In this document: positions 8,582-16,469 of the stretch, in pieces
Position numbering within the stretch: the stretch's first letter is position 1
How the letters are laid out: the number at the start of each line of letters is the position of its first letter
Assembly: GCA_028285315.1 (NCBI GenBank)
Contig: JANQPU010000201.1
Location: 1 to 35,860, forward strand
Direction: 5' to 3'
DNA from: Acaryochloris sp. IP29b_bin.176
GTDB lineage: Bacteria > Cyanobacteriota > Cyanobacteriia > Thermosynechococcales > Thermosynechococcaceae
DNA: 35,860 bases
The notes under the pieces: generated by a model
The model's input: the letters and a program-made list of their open reading frames with translations, nothing else
Told to the model about the DNA's origin: nothing
The model's database searches: none
Program-made: the position numbers and the translations under genes

Positions 8582-9208
8582 ATGATGAAAGTTGCAGACA
8601 TCATGACCACGGAGGTTATCAAAATTCGGAACTCGGCCAAGGTTGCTGAGGCCGTCCGCTTGATGCGGCGACATGGGATACATGCCCTCATTGTCGACCG
8701 CAATCATGAGCAAGATGCCTACGGCATCGTGACGGCGTTCGATATTGTCGCTAAGATAACAGCCTTTGGTCGCGATCCACGGCGGGCGAGAGTTTACGAA
8801 ATTATGACAAAGCCTTGTTTGGTTCTCAACCCGGAACTTGGGATCGAATATGCAGCCCGATTATTGACCACCACAGGTATTCATGCCGCACCCATTATCC
8901 AGTGGAGTCTCCTGGGCATTCTCTCTATTTCCGACATCCTAGATCAAGGTGACTTTTTGGAAAATCCGCTGGAGGTGGCACTTGCTCAAAAAACGCAACA
9001 ATTGATAGCCGATGCTCATGCGGTGTGTCAGCAGCAGGGGCCAGACTCAAAAGTCTGCCAACAAGCATGGCAAGCCGTTGATGCGATCCAAGCGGAAGCC
9101 GCTCACCAGCGAGATGAAAAGCTGGAAAAAACCGCTTTTGAAGCATTCCGTGAGGAGTATCCAGAAGCCTTCAAAGATCGAGAATATGATGCCTGGTGTA
9201 GTGGTTAG
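8582..9208 (+). CDS. Paired CBS-domain protein (second copy)
   Basis: This 208-residue protein has two CBS motifs: MMKVADIMTTEVIKIRNSAKV to AYGIVTAFDIVAKI, and YEIMTKPCLVLNPELGIEYA to LLGILSISDIL. A longer charged C-terminal helix follows, ending EAFREEYPEAFKDREYDAWCSG. It is clearly related to the CBS protein at 6527-7072, but it has lost some of the conserved residues around TERD (here TAFD), so ligand preference may differ. ATG codons at 8582 and 8585 are both possible. It is on the same strand as hoxY and hoxH and is followed by hoxH after 133 bases. Nucleotide sensing is inferred from the family only. Confidence 0.9.
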   Translation: MMKVADIMTTEVIKIRNSAKVAEAVRLMRRHGIHALIVDRNHEQDAYGIVTAFDIVAKITAFGRDPRRARVYEIMTKPCLVLNPELGIEYAARLLTTTGIHAAPIIQWSLLGILSISDILDQGDFLENPLEVALAQKTQQLIADAHAVCQQQGPDSKVCQQAWQAVDAIQAEAAHQRDEKLEKTAFEAFREEYPEAFKDREYDAWCSG

Positions 9209-9276
9209 CTGGCTCACAACCCTCCAGACATTTAACGATTGAACAACACTTCCTACATCCGCCATAGGGATTAAGC

Positions 9277-9338
9277 AAACTCAAAACTCTGAATTTCTCC
9301 TACGGAGACGCTTCGCGAACAACACTCAAAATTCAAAG
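9277..9338. repeat. Dispersed repeat with GGAGACGCTTCGCGAAC palindrome upstream of hoxH
   Basis: The segment TTCTCCTACGGAGACGCTTCGCGAAC (9295-9320, split as TTCTCCTACGGAGACG and CTTCGCGAAC) is flanked on both sides by AACTCAAAACT-type words. It contains two small dyads, TCCTACGGA and TTCGCGAA. A near-identical block in reverse orientation lies inside hypF at 23826-23872. Sequences like this are common small dispersed repeats in cyanobacteria as I recall them. It ends immediately before the hoxH ATG. Confidence 0.85.
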
Positions 9339-9341
9339 ACG

Positions 9342-10826
9342 ATGGCTCAGAAAATCATTATTGATCCCGTAACGCGGATTGAAGGCCATGCCAAAATCTC
9401 GATTTACCTAGATAATGCGGGTGAAGTCACGGATGCGCGGTTTCATGTGACGGAGTTTCGGGGATTTGAGAAGTTTTGCGAAGGACGACCGTTTTGGGAG
9501 ATGCCGGGGATTACCCCTCGCATATGCGGGATTTGTCCCGTCAGCCACCTCCTAGCGTCTGCAAAAGCCGGAGACCAGATTCTGGCGGTTCATATTCCCC
9601 CAGCGGCTGAGAAATTACGCCGTTTAATGAACTTAGGTCAGATTATTCAGTCCCATGCCTTGAGCTTTTTTCACCTGAGTAGCCCCGATCTGCTTTTGGG
9701 GTGGGAGAGCGATCCGGCCCAGCGGAATGTATTTGGCCTGATGGCCGCAGAGCCGGAACTGGCCCGTAGTGGTATCCGATTGCGACAGTTTGGCCAGGAG
9801 GTGATTCAGCATTTTGGGGGGCAAAAAATTCACCCTGCTTGGGCCGTGCCAGGAGGCGTGCGGTCGGCTGTCACCGACCAGGGGCGTGAACAGATCCGAG
9901 TAGGGTTACCAGAGGTCAGATCAACTACCCTTTCAACCCTCAATCGGTTTAAAGATTGGTTGGATAAACATGCAAGTGAGGCTAGGATTTTTGGTAATTT
10001 CCCCAGCTTATTTATGGGGTTAATCAGTGCAGAGGGAATCTGGGAACATTACGATGGCTGCCTGCGGTTTGTGGATAGTGCAGGCAATATCATCGCCGAT
10101 CACCTTGATCCTTGCCAATTCCATACCTTTATTGGTGAAGCGGTCCAGGCTGATTCTTATCTGAAGTCCCCCTACTATCGGCCTTTGGGTTATCCTGAGC
10201 AGTCACCGGGAATGTGCCATTTGGAGAGTGGCATGTATCGGGTGGGACCTTTAGCGCGGCTGAACGTCTGCGATCGCATGGGTACTCCCTTAGCCGACCA
10301 GGAATTACAGGAATTCCGACAGCGTGGCAATGGGACCGTTACATCTTCTTTTTTCTATCACTACGCCCGCTTAATCGAGATTTTGGCTTGTATTGAGCGC
10401 ATTGAGCAGAAGATAGAGGATTCAGAACTCTGCAAACCTCCCCTTAGAGCCCAGGCAGACGTCAATCAATTAGATGGTATTGGGGTGAGTGAAGCACCAC
10501 GGGGGACCTTGTTTCATCACTATCAGGTGGATGAAACAGGCTTACTCCAAACCGTCAATTTGATCATCGCCACGGGTCAAAATAACCTGGCGATGAATCG
10601 CACCGTTGCCCAGATCGCTCGTCACTACCTTCATGGACCTGATATCCCTGAATCGATGCTCAATCGAGTCGAAGCAGGCATTCGGGCCTTTGACCCTTGT
10701 TTGAGCTGTTCGACTCATGCGGCAGGGCAGATGCCACTTCATATCCAATGCAAAGCGGCAAAAAGTGGCCAAGTCCTCAGTGAGGTGTGGAGAACATCAA
10801 CGGGTGAATTTCAAGTCAAGGGTTAA
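9342..10826 (+). CDS. hoxH: [NiFe] hydrogenase large subunit HoxH (precursor)
   Basis: HoxH carries the Ni-Fe active site that interconverts H2 with protons and electrons. The two ligand motifs are intact: C62-x2-C65 ([10 protein letters not shown]) and C453-x2-C456 within DPCLSCSTH ending at H459. After H459 there are 35 more residues (AAGQMPLH...FQVKG), the C-terminal extension that HoxW removes after nickel insertion. The upstream RIEGHAKI and [23 protein letters not shown] segments match the family. The 494-residue length is slightly above the usual value for cyanobacterial HoxH. No good Shine-Dalgarno sequence is seen, and a dispersed repeat lies directly before the start. It ends the + strand hydrogenase set and converges on the peptide island. 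Confidence 0.97.
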   Translation: MAQKIIIDPVTRIEGHAKISIYLDNAGEVTDARFHVTEFRGFEKFCEGRPFWEMPGITPRICGICPVSHLLASAKAGDQILAVHIPPAAEKLRRLMNLGQIIQSHALSFFHLSSPDLLLGWESDPAQRNVFGLMAAEPELARSGIRLRQFGQEVIQHFGGQKIHPAWAVPGGVRSAVTDQGREQIRVGLPEVRSTTLSTLNRFKDWLDKHASEARIFGNFPSLFMGLISAEGIWEHYDGCLRFVDSAGNIIADHLDPCQFHTFIGEAVQADSYLKSPYYRPLGYPEQSPGMCHLESGMYRVGPLARLNVCDRMGTPLADQELQEFRQRGNGTVTSSFFYHYARLIEILACIERIEQKIEDSELCKPPLRAQADVNQLDGIGVSEAPRGTLFHHYQVDETGLLQTVNLIIATGQNNLAMNRTVAQIARHYLHGPDIPESMLNRVEAGIRAFDPCLSCSTHAAGQMPLHIQCKAAKSGQVLSEVWRTSTGEFQVKG

Positions 10827-11003
10827 GAGCATACATGTCTTTCGGACTATCAGAAATTGGCAGGTGTGGTTAGCCAAGTTGACCAAAGCCACCATGCTGT
10901 ACCCTAAACTTTGTCTTTTTTGTTGTTAAGTAGCTTAGAATAATTCCTGGAGTTTATTGACTCCTTGGATGAATTTATATGAAATATGAACATTTATGCT
11001 TCC

Positions 11004-11720
11004 TCAAGATTTAGCTTTTTGGCCAAACTTTTTCCACTGGCTTGGGGGGGGAGATAAAAATTCATGCAGCCCAGGATCTCCATTCTCTGCAGAGGTAATA
11101 ACGATATCAAAGGATAAAGAGATTCTTAGCTCTCCCGTTTCATTCGCTTCCACACCATGGCGTTGTTGGGAGGGAAAGATTAACAACCGTCCTTCTTTAG
11201 GAGCATAATATCCTTCTTCATAATTGAAAGGATTTCTCTTTTTAATGGCGTTGGTATGATCTCCTCCTATACCCGCAATAATTTCGTTCATGTTAGCCTC
11301 GTTGTAAATCGTGAAGGCACCAGATTTGATAGTGCCGTTTTCTGGGACAGACACATAGTAAACGGCACTTACATGTGCGTTCTCGTGAGCATGGGGAGGG
11401 ACTGCTTGATCTTGACGGGAAACAACTGGCCAAGCTCGTTGGATATATAAATCAATTTTGCTCAGATCAATTCCCAACTCTTCAAGGTACTTTAGAGTAT
11501 GAGCTTCAATCTGATCGACGATCCAAGCAAAGCGAGAATCTTCATGGATTCGTCCAACGCCGTGGAAATCACCAGTCCAGGCAATCTCAGAATCTATCCG
11601 CCTTTCATGCCCCTTTTGCTCAAGTTCCAAAATTGCAGAGACTAGGGACTCTTTTTTTGCTGCTGAGTTTGCTAAATCTGCGTAATAGATAGCAAGAGGA
11701 AACCAGGGTTCAATAGGCAT
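11004..11720 (-). CDS. Putative 2-oxoglutarate/Fe(II)-dependent oxygenase (TIGR02466-like)
   Basis: This 238-residue soluble protein has the pattern of small 2OG-Fe(II) oxygenases of the TIGR02466 type. A His-rich strand, PPHAHENAHVSAVYYVSVP, has H110, H112 and H116. GRLLIFPSQQRHGV supplies the distal histidine H188, and R199 in ELRISLSFDI would bind the 2OG carboxylate. Exactly which residue gives the acidic metal ligand is not clear to me. Such enzymes hydroxylate amino-acid side chains in peptides or free amino acids. It is the last gene of the - strand set precursor-kinase-HopA1-oxygenase, with a 156-base gap after the HopA1 gene. The inferred role is hydroxylation of the GK-rich precursor, most likely at lysine. 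The family call is good; the substrate is a guess. Confidence 0.82.
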   Translation of the reverse strand: MPIEPWFPLAIYYADLANSAAKKESLVSAILELEQKGHERRIDSEIAWTGDFHGVGRIHEDSRFAWIVDQIEAHTLKYLEELGIDLSKIDLYIQRAWPVVSRQDQAVPPHAHENAHVSAVYYVSVPENGTIKSGAFTIYNEANMNEIIAGIGGDHTNAIKKRNPFNYEEGYYAPKEGRLLIFPSQQRHGVEANETGELRISLSFDIVITSAENGDPGLHEFLSPPPSQWKKFGQKAKS

Positions 11721-11876
11721 TTTTACAAAGATTGAAATATATATGGTGATATATGAATATCATATCTCTCTAGCAGGGTAGACAGACTATTTATCATTAA
11801 TGAATAATGCATCCTAAAATAGACTTTATAGAGATTTTATAGATTTTATGCATAAATAACACCCTCAAAAAAACGT

Positions 11877-13010
11877 CTATACAAAATTAGCCTCATAGAT
11901 GTCTATCGAGTCAGGATTGAGATAAAGATGATCGAGATCAACTCCCATCTTAGATACATACTGTAGAACGAAATCTAATCTATCTGTACATAATTGTTGA
12001 TCTCGTTGCCATGACTCTACCAAAGCTTTAGCAATAATCCCAGAATAATGCTGGCCAATATTTTCTTGCTCAAAATTTGGGGATCGAGGTTTCTCTGCTA
12101 ATCCCAATCCAGAGGCAAGACATTTACAAAAGAAAGGCAATTCTGGCTTGAAGTAAGATTGACCTTCGTTATAAATAGTTCTAACGATTGGATATGCTTG
12201 GTTGAAATCACCACTCTGAAAATCTAAGACTGCATCATCAAAGTTGTCAAATTCTTCCTCATCATAGGTAACATTGAGTTCGAAAGGAATTTTAATTGCA
12301 TTAAGTTTTTGAGTCAAATTATCAACTAGAAATACTGCACCTTCAGCACTCACATTAAAATACAGTTGAGCAATCGTTACAGTTTGGGAGGAGTCAGCAG
12401 TCTTCATCAAGCCAGCGTCTCCCACGGCAATATACTTTCCACGATCTACTAAATTTGATGGCATTTTGATTGCAATATATTGACCTGGATGCACTACCTC
12501 AAGAGGCTTAACAAGATGCATCTCTGGTTGAATATGCAAGGTTAAATCATTTTTGGTGATCTGCCAACCGTTAGCCTCTTGTTTTATAACTAACCAATTA
12601 GGATCACTGTAACCTAGACCATGATTGCTTTGAGTAAGCTTTTGATAGAAATTTGTTCGAGACCACTTTTTAACATAGTTAGCCATAGCTTGACCATCGT
12701 CTAAATCCTCTGATTCAGTATCATCGATCGTCTCTAAGTTAGAGTTTGTCTCCGATTTAGGGTCAAAGCTGAAAATATTATATAGATAGCTTTGCAATTT
12801 AGCTGCTAGATACTGATTGCGCTCTAAAAGAGGAACTTGCTTTAAATACTCTTGAATATCAGATGTAACCTCTAATGGTTCATAGCCTTGATAAGTAACA
12901 GTTAGATCGGATGCAATCTGAATATTTTCAACAATTTCTTTCAACTTATGTCTAAAGTCAGAATTATGAGTGAGTGAATCTTTCTGCATAATACTGAATG
13001 CTGAAATCAT
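11877..13010 (-). CDS. HopA1-family protein, candidate phospho-amino-acid lyase
   Basis: The C-terminal half (about residues 165-375) matches the HopA1 effector-like family found in cyanobacteria. Marker segments are GQYIAIKMPSNLVDRGKYIAVGDAG, TIAQLYFNVSAEGAVFLV, LNAIKIPFELNVTYD, YFKPELPFFCKCLASGLGLA and the ending DLDHLYLNPDSIDIY. The N-terminal part is helical and acidic. In class V lanthipeptide (LxmY) and thioviridamide (TvaD) pathways, HopA1-like proteins work with an APH-like kinase to eliminate phosphate from side chains. Here the kinase gene lies directly upstream with a 43-base gap, which supports the same partnership. There is no strong Shine-Dalgarno sequence; a second in-frame ATG at 12989 is also possible. 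The family call is confident; the lyase chemistry on this peptide is inferred. Confidence 0.85.
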   Translation of the reverse strand: MISAFSIMQKDSLTHNSDFRHKLKEIVENIQIASDLTVTYQGYEPLEVTSDIQEYLKQVPLLERNQYLAAKLQSYLYNIFSFDPKSETNSNLETIDDTESEDLDDGQAMANYVKKWSRTNFYQKLTQSNHGLGYSDPNWLVIKQEANGWQITKNDLTLHIQPEMHLVKPLEVVHPGQYIAIKMPSNLVDRGKYIAVGDAGLMKTADSSQTVTIAQLYFNVSAEGAVFLVDNLTQKLNAIKIPFELNVTYDEEEFDNFDDAVLDFQSGDFNQAYPIVRTIYNEGQSYFKPELPFFCKCLASGLGLAEKPRSPNFEQENIGQHYSGIIAKALVESWQRDQQLCTDRLDFVLQYVSKMGVDLDHLYLNPDSIDIYEANFV

Positions 13011-13053
13011 AGTTCAAAAATTGCCATTATCTTCTATTCACTCCCAAGCTGCG

Positions 13054-14256
13054 CTAGACCGTTGCCTTTAAACTGGCTAGGGATTTTGGATTCATGTGGT
13101 TCATGAGTTCAGCTTCAGTACTGCCAAAAATAGTGCTGCAAGACTTATCTGGATGACAAAGTAGATTTTTTGCAACTTGTAATTTGCATATTTCCTCATT
13201 ATTAAATGGATAGTGATATTCAACGTAATAGCTCAGACGACCGATAATCCCAATACCAGCAAATTGAATGACCCTTTTGACGAAATCCCTTCGATGCTTC
13301 AGGATCTCAGGAAAGGCCGTGAGATATCCTCGTAATAATGCTCTAAGGCTGGGTGTAATTTTTTCTAAGGGGCAAGTTGCTAAACTGAGAGTGGTATTGA
13401 GATCAAGACTAGGATCTGCAACGAGGCTATTGAGCCATTCTGCCATATACTGAGAAACCAGCATTCCTAAATCGTCGGCAGGATCTCCCCAATAATTAAA
13501 TTCCCAATCAATTATTTTGACCTGTTCTGGTCTTATTTGAACCACATCTGACTCAAGCCCGATTTGGGGATCAATAATAAAATTATCTAGTGTGAGATCG
13601 TTATGAGCCAGACACGCAGGCTGTATATGATCGTATAGTTCGATGACCGCTTGATGAAGACTCGGAAACCGTTGGTAAAGTCTGTAGAAATCTAATCCAT
13701 CAGGGCAAATCTTGCCAAAAATACTCGGACTTAAACTATTTAGATTACTAATAAAACCTGGCGGTCTTGTTGCACTATCTAGATTACAGTGTCGACCTAA
13801 GTACTCTCGGTGCTGTAGCTGCTGATAAGTAGCGCGATGAATTTTGGCTAAATTCATACCAACTCTGTTGGCTATCTTGGGGTGATAGCTCTGGTGAGTT
13901 TCGTAATAATCATCAAGAGCAACATATTCATTATAGAAAACTGACACAATAATAGAATTAGCTCGATCAAACAGTATTGTTTCAGAAACTAGAGGTTGAA
14001 TTGAAGCTAAATTACTGAAGGTATTGATTAGCTCTTGAAAGATCCATTCACTCAAGAGGTTTCCCGAAGTTTGTCCTTTGCGATCGACTCGATTTTGCTT
14101 GACTATAAAATTTTTATGTGTGGTTGACGTTACGACTATATTGAAATTTTTACTTTCCTTGATAGTTACCGAAAAAGCAGGTTGAAAATCTTGAGAATAG
14201 ATATTGTGCTGCTTCAAGTAATCAACTACATTTTTAGAACTTAAAATTAATCCCAT
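13054..14256 (-). CDS. APH-fold kinase of a RiPP cluster (LxmK/TvaC-like role)
   Basis: This 400-residue protein belongs to the aminoglycoside phosphotransferase/choline kinase fold. The catalytic loop reads H218-N-D220-x4-N225 (LAHNDLTLDNFIID), and the metal-binding aspartate is D250 in IIDWEFNYWGDPADD. K53 (NFIVKQ) is the likely ATP lysine. I chose the ATG at 14256; the in-frame TTG at 14262 is an alternative. Relatives phosphorylate small molecules, and in class V lanthipeptide and thioviridamide pathways they phosphorylate peptide Ser/Thr before a HopA1-like lyase acts. Family members also include hydroxylysine kinase. With a Lys-rich, Ser/Thr-free core in the same operon, hydroxylated lysine is a possible substrate. 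Kinase fold is firm; the substrate is inferred. Confidence 0.87.
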   Translation of the reverse strand: MGLILSSKNVVDYLKQHNIYSQDFQPAFSVTIKESKNFNIVVTSTTHKNFIVKQNRVDRKGQTSGNLLSEWIFQELINTFSNLASIQPLVSETILFDRANSIIVSVFYNEYVALDDYYETHQSYHPKIANRVGMNLAKIHRATYQQLQHREYLGRHCNLDSATRPPGFISNLNSLSPSIFGKICPDGLDFYRLYQRFPSLHQAVIELYDHIQPACLAHNDLTLDNFIIDPQIGLESDVVQIRPEQVKIIDWEFNYWGDPADDLGMLVSQYMAEWLNSLVADPSLDLNTTLSLATCPLEKITPSLRALLRGYLTAFPEILKHRRDFVKRVIQFAGIGIIGRLSYYVEYHYPFNNEEICKLQVAKNLLCHPDKSCSTIFGSTEAELMNHMNPKSLASLKATV

Positions 14257-14667
14257 AGCCAATGACTTTAATGAACAGCATCGTTAGTTATGGTTCAACA
14301 TTTGTATTCTTCTTTAATTAGATAAAGCAATTCTATCGATCCACTGATGGAATATACAATAGCAAAATAGGTCTTTCATAAAAGACAGCTCTTACACCAA
14401 TATAGAATTGAGAAGGAATTAAAGCATAGTAAATAGAATTTAGTAAACCTTCTTATCATTAAAAGTGTGGTATATGAGTGAGTGATTTTATATTAAAGTA
14501 CTAATACTAAGAATTATAGAGATTTAATGATCTTGCTACCTTAGTCCCGTGAGAAACCTTTGAGTTTCTCACGGGACTATCTGTATTATGCGGCAAAACT
14601 AGTGATAGAGAGAAAAGATTATAAAGAAGATCTATTCCCTATCGTGACTTCTGAAAGAAGCCTATCA
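14257..14667. other. 411-base gap between precursor and kinase genes
   Basis: AT-rich DNA without a credible gene. On the - strand I found only frames of about 27 codons or fewer and no second GG-leader peptide. Its main feature is the strong hairpin at 14542-14579. A separate promoter for the kinase could lie in the 285 bases after the hairpin, but no clear boxes are visible. Confidence 0.6.
14542..14579 (-). promoter_or_regulatory. Perfect 16-bp hairpin after the precursor gene
   Basis: TAGTCCCGTGAGAAAC (14542-14557) and GTTTCTCACGGGACTA (14564-14579) are exact reverse complements with a 6-base loop. It lies about 90 bases past the precursor stop codon and about 285 bases before the kinase start. 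No T run follows on either strand, so it is not a textbook intrinsic terminator. An RNA-stabilising or partial-termination hairpin would let the precursor be made in excess over its modifying enzymes. That role is inferred. Confidence 0.7.
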
Positions 14668-14919
14668 CTACCATTTATAGTAGTAGCGCTTGCCTTTGCC
14701 TTTACCCTTACCTTTGCCCTTACCCTTGCCTTTGCCCTTACCTTTGCCCTTACCCTTGCCTTTGCCTTTACCCTTTCCTTTACCATTTTTTCCTTTGCGA
14801 CCACCTCCAGAAATATGTAATTCCTCTTCAGAAAGAACACGCAGGTTATCCATAATGCTCTCGGAACCAGACAATAAATCTGCGCCAAGTGGCTTTAGAT
14901 CATTAATTTTAATTTCCAT
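14668..14919 (-). CDS. Double-glycine leader precursor peptide with (Gly-Lys)16 core
   Basis: This 83-residue peptide starts MEIKINDLKPLGADLLSGSE and continues to the leader end LSEEELHISGGG, a double-glycine signal of the kind cut by C39 peptidase transporters. With the last glycine (G40) as -1, L34 and L29 fall at -7 and -12, the usual hydrophobic positions. The predicted core is RKGKN, then sixteen Gly-Lys pairs, then RYYYKW: 43 residues with no Ser, Thr or Cys, no acidic residue and a very high positive charge. AAGGA lies just before the ATG. Both flanks of the cluster, modifying enzymes and a C39 exporter, support a ribosomally made, exported peptide. Two other long frames over the same repeat are by-products of the 6-base periodicity. 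The mature structure and activity are unknown. Confidence 0.85.
   Translation of the reverse strand: MEIKINDLKPLGADLLSGSESIMDNLRVLSEEELHISGGGRKGKNGKGKGKGKGKGKGKGKGKGKGKGKGKGKGKGKRYYYKW
14689..14784. repeat. 6-bp-period GK codon repeat with an exact 30-bp tandem duplication
   Basis: The sixteen Gly-Lys codon pairs occupy 14689-14784. Synonymous codon use makes a higher-order pattern: the 30-base block at 14707-14736 is repeated exactly at 14737-14766. The array probably grew by duplication and could gain or lose GK units in multiples of six bases without changing frame. Confidence 0.95.
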
Positions 14920-15855
14920 TTCCTTAATTAACCTTTTAGTTAGATTGCTAGGGCGATTAATGTGGTGAGAACTCTCTGAATTTTTGGGTTTTTCTGTGCA
15001 TCATAGAAGTGCTTTTGAGTCAACTCATCTTCAGCCTCAAAGATATCTCAAGATGATTGACATCTAGTAGCTAAAGAACAAAGCAGTCTCAGAACTTAAA
15101 ATTCTTCAAATAACTAGAGACCAAAAAACTGATATTACCAAAGACAATTAGCCTACATTATTCAAAAAGATCAAGATCTATAGCTAAAAGCTATGCTCTA
15201 AATACAGTTCTGAGAATTCGCAAAAATACAGAGTTCTAATGTTCTAGATTTACTGGAAGTCTCTTATAAGCAATTTCCGTAAGTGCTTATAAAAAACCTA
15301 GACAACTGTGGATCCTATTTGTTATTTTTTCGTATTCGCTAAACCTCACTCTTTCAGAAATAACTCAACCCAAGACTCAAACGCTCAAATTTATTAAGCG
15401 AAGTCATGCTTTAACGAAGTAAACAAATAGCTCAAACATTGAAGTAAATTTTAGGTTAAGGAAATTATCACTGATAATTTATGTACAAATAGAGGATCTT
15501 CACAATTTTTTAAACTTTTAAAAGACATAATATCTTTAATAAGAAGTCTTCAAAATACTCCGAATACACCTTATTTTTAGTTAAAAAATAAAAATAATTA
15601 ACTATTTCAAAGCCTTATTTACTATTTACTCTAAATATTGTTGACTGACTTCAAAATATCTTGGGAATTGTAGCTGGCTTCCAGTGAAACATCAGTATAA
15701 GAGTTTGTATCCATTCAGGTTTTAGCCTGTTTGCTGATTTAGAATAAGTGTTTGAACTATTTGGCTTGACAACACTTGGAGAGAAAAGGCAGAATATTTT
15801 GTGAAGACTAAATTATATGTAATATGTCTTCATATATCTTGCTTTAATCTATTCT
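14920..15855. promoter_or_regulatory. Divergent AT-rich control region of the peptide cluster
   Basis: About 930 bases separate the divergent precursor (-) and helix-turn-helix (+) genes. I see no credible gene or second GG-leader peptide. Visible structure: a dyad TTATAAGCA/TGCTTATAA at 15264-15272 and 15284-15292; a dyad TGAAGAC/GTCTTCA at 15802-15808 and 15826-15832, 24 bases before the regulator's ATG; and a TTGACA word at 15766-15771 followed 19-20 bases later by AT-rich AGAATATT, a weak promoter candidate. TATGAT on the - strand (15005-15000) could be a -10 box for the precursor, without a well-spaced -35. These are candidates only. Confidence 0.45.
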
Positions 15856-16467
15856 ATGGATTCTTCAGATCAGAACTCCATCTCAAAAGATCACAGCGCT
15901 GCATTAGATCCGTTGCTGGCACTCTGGAAAGAAGCTCAACTCAAATCTGATCGCCCAGAATTCCGGCGTCGCTTAGAAATCATGATCCGTAGCAAACTGG
16001 GAAAATCTCGACAAGAAATATGTCGAGAATTAGGATGCTCACCTGAGACAGCCAGATACTGGATAGCTATGTCAGAGATGGGAAAAGTTGATGTATGGTC
16101 CAGTTGCCCGGTGGGTCGTCCACAAAAAATTACGGCTGATTATCTTCAACGATTGCAAGAAGTGATTGGCCAAAATCCACAAAATTTCGGATATTCATTT
16201 AAAAAATGGACTGCTAAGCGGTTGCAAAAGCATTTATTTGAAGAAATTGGCATCAAGATTAGTGATCGCCACATTAATCGGTTGCTGAAGGAGATGGGGG
16301 TATCCAGTCCATATCGAGTTAATAGCAAGAAGACGTCTAGTGAACCGAGTAAAAGTAAAGCGCTTACTATTAGTATTCAAGACCTCTTACCTGCCTCTAT
16401 TGCTGAAAAGAAAACTGAGAATTTTTTGTTGGATCAAGCTTTTGAGCAACGTCAAGACTATCAATAG
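15856..16467 (+). CDS. Helix-turn-helix protein, DNA-binding half of an IS630-type transposase
   Basis: This 203-residue protein has two DNA-binding segments: a helix-turn-helix at about 38-76 (SRQEICRELGCSPETARYW) and a winged-helix-like part at about 113-152 (YSFKKWTAKRLQKHL to SDRHINRLLKEMGV). This is the N-terminal arrangement of IS630-family transposases. The catalytic DDE domain is absent; instead a short Ser/Lys-rich tail follows. The gene ends two bases before the transporter ATG, so the two are coupled. Such proteins next to C39 transporters in cyanobacteria suggest a domesticated regulator. I infer that it controls the peptide cluster, perhaps through the dyad at 15802-15832; a transposase remnant is the alternative, less likely given tight coupling. 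Confidence 0.8.
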   Translation: MDSSDQNSISKDHSAALDPLLALWKEAQLKSDRPEFRRRLEIMIRSKLGKSRQEICRELGCSPETARYWIAMSEMGKVDVWSSCPVGRPQKITADYLQRLQEVIGQNPQNFGYSFKKWTAKRLQKHLFEEIGIKISDRHINRLLKEMGVSSPYRVNSKKTSSEPSKSKALTISIQDLLPASIAEKKTENFLLDQAFEQRQDYQ

Positions 16468-16469
16468 TT

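Noticed and set aside
10945..10968. Weak hairpin GGAGT/ACTCC between convergent hoxH and the oxygenase gene as a bidirectional terminator.
   Set aside because: The stem has only five clean pairs and no T tract.
14542..14579. Calling the hairpin an intrinsic terminator.
   Set aside because: Neither strand has a T run after the stem, so termination is possible but not shown; I list it as a regulatory hairpin.
14619..14968. Alternative long frames over the GK repeat: a Lys/Arg/Ala/Val-rich 89-codon frame (-) and a Pro-Leu-repeat 92-codon frame (+).
   Set aside because: They arise from the 6-base periodicity of the real precursor and lack a GG leader or other family features. Only the 14919-14668 frame has a proper leader and cleavage site.
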